Shown here: in pieces, positions 56,958-64,000 of the stretch
How the letters are laid out: each line of letters begins with the position of its first letter
Numbering within the stretch: the first letter of the stretch is position 1
Assembly (NCBI GenBank): GCA_023055425.1
Contig: JALGPY010000002.1
Span: 47,329,321-47,393,320, forward strand
Length of the DNA: 64,000 nt
Source of the DNA: Linanthus parryae
Lineage: Eukaryota > Streptophyta > Magnoliopsida > Ericales > Polemoniaceae
Direction: 5' to 3'
Program-made: the position numbers and the translations under genes
The notes under the pieces: generated by a model
Database searches by the model: none
Told to the model about the DNA's origin: nothing
What the model saw: only the letters and a program-made list of their open reading frames with translations

Positions 56958-58430
56958 TGTTGGAATAGATTCCCTAGAGGCAATCTAGTTTTGTATGAAT
57001 TTATTTCGGCTAGAACATTCATTGTATTATTTATTGGATATTTAATAATGAAGTCCTTAGATTTACAATTGTGTTGTTTATCTTAAATATCCCTAGTCCA
57101 GTATAATGATTAATGAGACAATCATCTATAGACTAGTATGGGGCTGGATTGATATGGAGATATCATGATCCAACACATGGGTATGGGGTTGGATTGATAT
57201 GGAGATATCATGATCCAACACATGGGTGTGCATTAAGGGTAATGACGCACCGGATTGACCCATCTCCGAGAAGGCTACATACATGTTATGTTAAGTCACA
57301 AGTGCTTCTCGTGGTGAAACGATATTGTCATCCTTAGACTTGAAGTCACTAGATATTCTAGTTGTGGATTATTGTGATTTTGATAGCGTTAAACGCTACA
57401 CCGTAACTGAGTAGATATAAAGGCGTGTACCAGATACAATAAGAAGCAAGCTTAGAGATCGTAGTGGACGAAGATAGAATTTGTCCCTCCCACATAACGG
57501 GAGAAAATATCCTAGGCCACTCGAGGGATAGTTCTTATAGAATGTCTGGCCAGACTCAAATAAATCAATATAGGATATTGATGTTATTTGCACAAATAAG
57601 GCTATTCCCATGGATCGAGAAACTATGGATTGGATATACGAGTGTGACTTGTATGTCTCGTGTCAAATCCGGATATAGAGACAAAGGGATGATAAAATTA
57701 CTTGTACAAGGTTTGTCGGATGACTATTCTATTAGTTGGCTAGAATGGATGTTTTGCTAGAAACCGCTTCATATTAGCAAATTGTTGCTACCAACTAGAT
57801 AGAACCTATGGGGTCACACGCTATATAGAGTTGAACTTGATTTGAGAATTAATTAATAGGATTAATTAATTAGAATGATCACTTTGCAACACCTTGCAAA
57901 GTTAGTAGGACTAATTTGCAAGGAAGAGACTAAACCGAATTCTAGTAGGACTAGAATGGGTCCTTTAGGTAGTTGACAATGATTTGTTGGACTATATAAA
58001 GGATGCTCCTTCCTTCCTTCCTTCCCAAACTTATGAGCCTTTAGTCCATAACTTGAGTGGGAGAGAACAAAAGGAGAGAGCAAGCAAGCAAGAGGGACCC
58101 GTCCGCCCCCCTTGCCGCCGCCCCATCCCGTCGGCCCAAACAAGGAGGACGATCCTTCTTGTTTCCTCGCGTTGTGTGATTTCTTCTTCCTCTTTCTCCA
58201 TTCCGGGCTAGCACAAAGGAGAAGGAAGATCTAGATTTCAACTCTAGGCGTGGATCAACTATAGAGAACGTGACACAATTCACGTTACAAGTCATCACAG
58301 GAGAAACCCTAAGGTGTGTAACTTGATTTCTTCCCTTACCATCGTTATGTCTCTTGTCCTGTGATCCTTGGAGGGTATTGCATGGATTATATTTGTTTTT
58401 CCGCTGCGTATCCATGATCAAAACCCTACA
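56958..58430 (+). repeat. 3' LTR of the copia element
   Basis: 1473 bp. It is 48 bases longer than the 5' LTR, explained by a tandem duplication at about 57137-57229 of the segment TATGGGG(C/T)TGGATTGATATG through CACATGGG. A weak purine stretch GTGGAAGAC precedes it. Confidence 0.92.
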
Positions 58431-60291
58431 ATAGTATCAAAGCAACTTCTTTAAAATGAAAGGAAATATCAAATGAAACATGTAAGTTACGAACACATTT
58501 TTGAGACAAGTATTAATAATCATATTGCGTCAAGAAAGAAGCTAGGCACACAACGATTGGCGTATTTACTTACCTAAAACGATAGCATGTTCTAAATCCT
58601 ATAGTCGTAGTTCTTGCCTAGGAAACCGTCACCTACAAATTGTAGCTTCTAAATCAACACAAATCTATATAGAGTGCCACAAGTCTTAACAAGAATTCTT
58701 TATATATCAACCCAATACCCATTTGATTATTTCCTAAAGTTTTACTTAGTCACAGTTTCCTATGAACAAAATTATATGAAACGACGCATCTATTTTTAAA
58801 CAACTATTAAATTTTATGTTTCTCAAAGTGATTATTTATTTAGAGAAGTTGTTTGTATTAAAAGACATGAAATATTAATGAAAACAAATGAATTATTACA
58901 ACTATAAGATTAAATGATATTTAAGAATATTAAATTTTAAGAAAACTTATTCCAAATACGACGCAACATAGTTTATATATTAGCAAAATGTCATTTTTAC
59001 TAATATTGAACAAGCCAAAGTGAAAGCCAAACGATTAGAAATATTTATTTAGGTTTTTAGTAAAAACATTTATTATTTAATTTTTAGCAAACGATTCGTA
59101 TACTATTACGATACCCGCATCACATTTGTACGAAAACGACAAATCTAGTATTTTTAGAAAATATTTTGAATTCGAAAATAACATTTTTACTTTTTGCATA
59201 CAGTATACTGTAGGTAAAAGACACGAGAAACACCTAAGTTATATTAAAAGCCAGCTAGTACCCCTACCCACTCACAAGTCATAATCATTAAAATACACTA
59301 ATTACCCAACTGGTTCTTATAAAGACAACTATCCCGTTACACCTAGCTTAAGTAAAAGACAATAACCCCCCTAACATGAACTTCAAATTAATCAATCCAG
59401 TCATGGATTCAAGCATGCAAGACACGATTTTGATTATTGTAATCAACTCACGACGAGATTTAGAGCATACCAGAATCAAGAATCGTGAGAAATAGTCAAG
59501 ATTTGGGTCGGGTCGAACTTCCCGTCAGGGATGACCTGAGGTGCTTTTCGTCGCAGGTGATAGAGGTTCTCCTAGCTCTGGTTCTCTCTGGAATAATTCT
59601 CCTTGGACCTCCTGGAGGTGTTTAAGATTGGTTACAGATGGTGGGTGATGCTGAACTCGCTTCAGTGGAGCTCCTTGCTGGCAAAAATGGTGGACGACAG
59701 TGGAGGAGCTTCGGCAGCTTACTGTTGCTGCTTCTGTCTCCTTTCTGACCCCGAACAGAGAGAGAAAAATAGAGAGAGAGAAGCAGAGAGCTAGAGAGGA
59801 GACGGAGGTGGTTGTGGGTTTGGCCGAAGGTGTTGGTGATGGTGGCCGAAGGTGATGATGCTGGTGAGAATGGTGAAACTGATGACGATGGTTATATAGA
59901 GGAGCTTCCTTGAAGAATTTAGCTTTCCAAAAAGGTGATTGGTGGTGATGATTGTGGCGGTGGTCAGTGGAGAAAAATCTCCCAAAGAAGAAGAAAATTG
60001 GATAAGATGAAGTTGAGAAATGTTAAGATGTGGGTGATGTACAAGGTGTTGGAATGATTGGGTGTGGCACACCTATAAATTCTCGCGGTGGTCGCACACG
60101 CGGTCAAAACTAGAAATAAAGAAACACTCACGTATTAATTACGAATAATAATCTAACGTTCTTTAAAATCCCACACGATTTTTTTTAACTATAATACACA
60201 ATAATTTACCCAATCTTATTTTTCACAACTAAATTTTTATTTAGCTTGTCGAATTACTATTTTACCCTTGGGTTTTAGACGAGGTATTACA

Positions 60292-60545
60292 AGTGTTCTA
60301 ATCAGTTTTCCCTTAGGCAATGATGAATTTGATATGTTGAATTTAGGTGTTGAGAAATTGCTACTTTCTTGGCGGGAAAATTAGTTTTGCAGCCATGGTA
60401 GGTGCAATCTTCTTTGCCTGATTTCAATTATAGATTTGACCCTCTTGTTAAGTTTTGTTCTTTGTTATTTTTGTTGTTTGTTTGTTTGTTTGTTTTGTTG
60501 TTGTGTGTTGTTGTGTGTTGGTGGTGGGGATTTGGCGGCGGTGGT
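60292..60545 (+). other. Intergenic DNA right of the large solo LTR
   Basis: T/G-rich low-complexity sequence with TTTG repeats (about 60475-60500) and GTTGTGTG words. No gene is seen. Confidence 0.6.
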
Positions 60546-60973
60546 TGTTATACCCTGGGGGTATTCGAGCAAGAACGATGAAAATAAACTCAAGAACGAG
60601 AGACAAAATTAATGTGGTTCACTAACGAATCTAATTATGGATTCGCAAGCTACCTCCACGGCCATAACCTGAACTTTATTTAGAGAGAACCCGATTACAA
60701 TGCACACCGTGGCCACAACGTCCACAATGACTACCCCGATAGACTACACAACAGTAGTCACGACTCCAGGTCCTTATATAGGCCTAGGATACCGACTAGT
60801 GCCCAAGAAACAAAGAAGATACCAAAACGAACAAGGAAACAATTTCCAGTCGATACTATCGAACTGTTATGCCAGACCCGTCAAACTGTTCTGCCAACTT
60901 TCTCCGTGTTTGCTCGCTGCTACAAATCTTCAAATCTTCGTCAATTCGTTGCTTCATTGAATCATTCCTAACA
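60546..60973. mobile_element. Solo LTR, 428 bp, with perfect TSD
   Basis: It starts TGTTATACCCTGGGGG and ends GAATCATTCCTAACA, with GTGGT on both sides (60541-60545, 60974-60978). It contains ATATAGGCCTAGG, a TATA-like region. Words such as GAGCAAGAACGATGAA and GTGGTTCACTAA are shared with 61884-62281, so the two are one family. Confidence 0.87.
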
Positions 60974-61394
60974 GTGGTGTTGGTGGTGGGGATTTGGTGG
61001 TGTTGTTGGTGGGAATTTGGTGGTGGTGGTGATCAAGAACATCAAGAACATGAACACAATAAACACAAATAGTGGCAAAATAGTCTCATAAAAGTCAGAT
61101 TGCACCCCTAGTATCTGTCCACCCTCCATCCATTGACAGGGGGTATCTGTCTTTGACAGGGGGCCAATCCGTATTTAACCATAGTACATGGGTATCCGCA
61201 TTTAATCCATAATAGAGGGGTGGAAAATGTCTTTTACCCTAAAAAAATGGTTCAAAATTCTCGAGTTTTCTGTTGGAGAAAGGCGAGTTTCGAGGGACTC
61301 TTGGCTTGACAGATCGCCAAACACAACACAGCCAATCTCCGACCATCTGCCGTCGTCTCTCTCTCTTTCTATCGCCTCCTCCGTGAATGAATGA
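60974..61394 (+). promoter_or_regulatory. SH3P2-like gene 5' region
   Basis: It includes the inverted copy of the 35.9-kb repeat (about 61105-61225), then a pyrimidine-rich leader (CGTCTCTCTCTCTTTC). Two out-of-frame ATGs at 61387 and 61391 overlap the chosen start. The first opens a seven-codon frame, possibly with regulatory effect. No clear TATA is seen. Confidence 0.5.
61105..61225 (-). repeat. Inverted partner of the 35.9-kb intergenic repeat
   Basis: The minus strand reads CTATGGTTAAATACGGATTG, then CCCCCTGTCA and GGATGGAGGG, in the same order as at 35860-35960. Confidence 0.6.
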
Positions 61395-63647
61395 ATGGAA
61401 GCAATAAGGAAGCAAGCCTCCAAGCTCCGAGAACAGGTCGCCAGGCAACAACAGGTCCATCTCTCAATTTCATCTTCTTCTTTTTTGTTTCTTCTGTGTC
61501 ATTGAGGCTTGCTTTGGTTGCATTTGTTTGATGATTATGTGTATGCCCATGATTATCTTCTGCGTCATTAATTGATTTTTCTATCATACAGAAAGAGGAA
61601 TTAAACATTGGAATATAGTTCCAGAGATCTCTTGGCCCTCTAGTAGAAGAAATTGAATTCACCCCTTCAACCTACTGAGGACTCTCTATTTGTACCTTCT
61701 TGGCCAAAATGTTAAATTCGATTGGAACAGTATCCAACAATGCAATGAACTTTGAGTGATGTACTTAGTGAGAAAGCACCCTTACACCTTTTAAGCATGT
61801 TCATCGCCTTCACGGCCAAAATGTAATTGAAGAGGCATGCTGTAGTGTTTTGTATCGAAGCCCTACATTGTATGCATCATAGCTGTTAAAACGTCGGTAT
61901 CAAGCAAGAACGATGAACCAAAACGAAGAACGAGAGACAAGAATTTAACGTGGTTCACTAATTGTGAAACTAGCTACGTCCACGACCCGAAACCGGAATT
62001 TATTTGAGAGAAACAACCCGATTACAACTCAAACTACACCACACAAGTCTGCACGTTCTAAATGTTTATATAGACCTAAGGGTCCTGACTTGGGGCCAAA
62101 GCAATGCCAAAGTTGCCTAAACTGATAAGGAAACTACCGAAAATTCGCCAGCCCCGCTACCAGGTTGTGTTACCTCCTGGCAGGTCGTGCAACCTCTGCA
62201 AAAATCCTGATACTGCAGCTTGATTTCTTGGTCTCCTCTTGCCCTTTTGCCTGACTTGCTTGACTTTGAATCACTCCAACAATAGCCATTGAATGCAGCA
62301 GTAGGTCATCTGGTCTACGGTATCCCGAACACTTAAGTGTACCAAATTTCCAAATAGTTGACCTCTTACCATCAATTGTGGAGAATCTCCGGTACAGCAA
62401 CTAATGTTCAACTGGAAATCTCTTATTCTACTTGCCATTTATGATTAATGTACTCACATCTATCACTATTTAGGATAGTCTCTCGTAGTACCCTTCCAAT
62501 ATCCATACCAAATTGCAGCATGTGCTAATAAGATAATATTCCACATGGACTCTATCCCTGTGTAAGTGCGAGTGATTTATTTGATAAAAAGGCATAAAAG
62601 TTATATATGTGCAACAAAAGTTTTTATTTTACCTTCCCACCATTCAGTTCACCCCTTTAATAACTGGATCTTATTACTTTTGATTTAGGCTGTGCTTAAG
62701 CAGTTTGGGGGATATGGAGGTTCGGATAATCTCGTCACGGATGAGGCAGAGCTTCAGCAGCATCAGAAACTTGAGAAACTCTACATCTCAACGAGGGCCG
62801 CAAAGGTTTTACCTACACATGTATTATCACCTGTGATATGAACTCTATGTTTCTCAATCAAATACTCTTGTTTTCAGCATTATCAAAGAGATATTGTTCG
62901 AGGAGTAGAAGGTTATATCGTGACTGGGTCAAAACAAGTTGAGATAGGTATATTACGAGGGTTTCTTTGTTGTTCATTGTTCATTGTTAACTCTCATCTG
63001 TGAGCCATGAAAAGAATTTGATGTTCATATTCTTGCTTTTACAACTTCCCAGGAACTAAATTGTCAGAAGATAGCAGGAAATATGGCACCGAGAATACAT
63101 GCACGAGCGGCAACACATTGTCTAAAGCTGCCTTATGTTTTGGGCGGGCTCGTGCACAGATGGAAAAGGAGCGCGGAAGCCTCTTAAAAGCCCTTGGTAC
63201 TCAGGTCTGTTGCTTCTTTCACTCTTATTTAATTATCATGAAATCTGGGTTCCACTAACATGACATAGGATTTGTATTTGTTAGGCCTTATTTCCTTTGT
63301 AGTAGTTAAGAGAATCAGTCATCAAGCTCGGCTTCTAAGTTCTGTATTTCAGATTTGATTGGGTCATTCTGACAAATGATATACCAGCAAAGTTCTTATA
63401 GAGTAGTAGTTTTTAGTAATATGACTCACCCTTCCACTTTATTTGAAAGCATTAATGCATATTGTATCAAAATATAATCTTATAGCACTTACATTTTAGG
63501 CTGAATTCTTGACATGTCTACTGTTTTCGGTGCCAACTTTACAAGATTGCAGAGCCACTGAGAGCTATGATTTTGGGAGCTCCACTTGAAGATGCTCGAC
63601 ATCTTGCTCAGCGTTACGATAGGATGAGGCAAGAATCTGAAGCTCAG
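61395..63647 (+). CDS. SH3P2: SH3 domain-containing protein 2-like, 5' part (BAR domain), cut by window edge
   Basis: Plant SH3P proteins have an N-terminal BAR-like domain that binds curved, PI3P-containing membranes and a C-terminal SH3 domain; SH3P2 acts in clathrin-linked trafficking and autophagosome formation. Five exons are seen: 61395-61454, 62689-62805, 62878-62947, 63053-63204, 63546-63647, all GT-AG and in phase, giving 167 residues. The start MEAIRKQASKLREQVARQQQ, then HQKLEKLYISTRAAK, YQRDIVRGVEGYIVTGSKQV, SEDSRKYGTENTCTSGN, RARAQMEKERGSLLKALGTQ and APLEDARHLAQRYDRMRQE are characteristic, closer to SH3P2 than SH3P1. The SH3 end lies beyond base 64000. Exon 1 is separated from exon 2 by a 1.2-kb intron containing a solo LTR. 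No defect is seen. Confidence 0.93.
61884..62281. mobile_element. Solo LTR, 398 bp, in SH3P2-like intron 1
   Basis: It starts TGTTAAAACGTCGG and ends GAATCACTCCAACA, with ATAGC on both sides (61879-61883, 62282-62286). It shares CAAGCAAGAACGATGAA, GTGGTTCACTAA and a TATATAGACCTA region with 60546-60973. Confidence 0.87.
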
Positions 63648-63700
63648 GTATTTGATTTACGATAAATTTGTCACTTAGGTACCATGAGGCATGAGCTACT

Positions 63701-63701
<1 letters not shown>

Positions 63702-63744
<43 letters not shown>
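63702..63744 (+). repeat. T43 homopolymer
   Basis: An uninterrupted thymine run in the last visible SH3P2-like intron. Its length is uncertain in any assembly. Confidence 0.9.
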
Positions 63745-63745
<1 letters not shown>

Positions 63746-64000
63746 AACTACTGTTTATATGATTGCTCTCTGTATCCCATATGATAAGCACTGCTTTCCG
63801 CTTCAGATGTTTGAAAAAAATTCTTTTTCAAATTTGAAGCATTACTCTTCTTTTTTACCCTTCTTCCACCTCTCAAATTAAAACACAATTATGAATCTAG
63901 ACGATGACAATAGTGTAAGTTGTCAACTTGTCATTCACGTCTCTTAAATTGTGTATTCACTACTCAGTCAAATGACATGAAAGGAGCTTAACATTGCTGA
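63745..64000 (+). other. SH3P2-like intron, continuing past the window
   Basis: AT-rich sequence after the last visible exon. The next exon is not reached. Confidence 0.7.

Larger units (their letters stand above)
49957..58430 (+). mobile_element. Ty1/copia retrotransposon, complete ends, dead coding region
   Basis: The 5' LTR is 49957-51381 and the 3' LTR 56958-58430, both TGTTGGAATAGAT...CCTACA. The flanks ACAGT (49952-49956) and ATAGT (58431-58435) form a target duplication with one transition. Order: LTR, initiator-Met primer site, a 1.7-kb leader, gag, protease, integrase, RT, RNase H, LTR, i.e. Ty1/copia order. Several stops and a local RT rearrangement disable it. The LTRs differ at many positions plus a tandem duplication, so it is much older than the Tat-type element. 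Confidence 0.92.
49167..60291 (+). mobile_element. Large solo LTR (Tekay/Del-like) split by a nested copia element
   Basis: The left piece (49167-49956) starts TGCAACAACCCC and the right piece (58431-60291) ends GGTATTACA, giving a TG...CA repeat of about 2.65 kb once the nested copia is removed. The flanks are CGTGT (49162-49166) and AGTGT (60292-60296), a 5-bp duplication with one difference. TGxAAC(A/G)ACCC starts and GAGGT(A/G)TTACA ends are typical of large chromovirus LTRs. No internal gypsy sequence remains, so it is a solo LTR. The right piece contains promoter- and leader-like GA-rich sequence near 59760-59800. Confidence 0.68.

Noticed and set aside
58431..58450. ATAGTATCAAAGCAAC just after the copia 3' LTR looks like a decayed primer-binding site of a second tandem element.
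   Set aside because: The first five bases are explained as the target duplication (ACAGT/ATAGT), and the sequence beyond does not match the copia leader.

Overview
This is nuclear DNA of a eudicot plant. The evidence is spliced GT-AG genes with long AT-rich introns, plant-specific families (a type IVb GATA factor, a plant mobile domain gene, a BAR-SH3 protein of the SH3P type) and heavy retrotransposon, MITE and LINE load. I cannot name the species. All calls were made by eye, without database or alignment searches.

Host genes. (1) 8305-23095 (+): a complete 18-exon aminoalcoholphosphotransferase gene (AAPT type, 389 aa) of phospholipid synthesis, stretched to about 15 kb by intronic transposons and including a 10-nt microexon. 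(2) 26246-27306 (-): a two-exon GATA transcription factor (318 aa). (3) 48380-48694 (+): a first-exon-like ORF with a mitochondrial-looking N-terminus, cut off from its probable promoter at about 35.98 kb by a young 12.2-kb retroelement. (4) 61395 to beyond the right edge (+): the first five coding exons of an SH3P2-like gene of membrane trafficking and autophagy.

Transposons, left to right. 1-5111: copia LTR pieces around a decayed Ty3/gypsy fragment on the minus strand (gag, protease, RT, start of RNase H). 5112-7832: a decayed LINE with a duplicated 3' domain. Inside AAPT: MITEs, a small LTR retrotransposon with TSD and an internal palindrome (13710-14932), and a MULE-like element with a proline-rich insert (16186-17186). 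Around GATA: several small MITE families. 34102-34687: a mini LTR element with identical 195-bp LTR segments enclosing an antisense piece of copia RT. 36050-48265: a complete, TSD-flanked Ty3/gypsy element of Tat-lineage type on the minus strand. 49167-60291: a large solo LTR of Tekay/Del type, itself split by a nested dead copia element (49957-58430). 60546-60973 and 61884-62281: two related solo LTRs, each with a perfect TSD.

The most striking system is the 36050-48265 element. It has gag, protease and integrase but has lost reverse transcriptase and RNase H at a junction marked by a short duplication, and it carries a frameshift between gag and protease. Its two 626-bp LTRs nevertheless differ at only two adjacent positions and its TSD is perfect, so it was very probably moved in trans and recently. 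On the opposite strand, in the long region between integrase and the 3' LTR, it carries a multi-exon plant mobile domain gene with well-formed, phase-consistent introns and a C-terminal coiled coil. Beside that gene is a satellite-like tandem array of about 57-bp units. The decayed fragment at 390-4140 belongs to the same family and still shows the RT that this element lacks.
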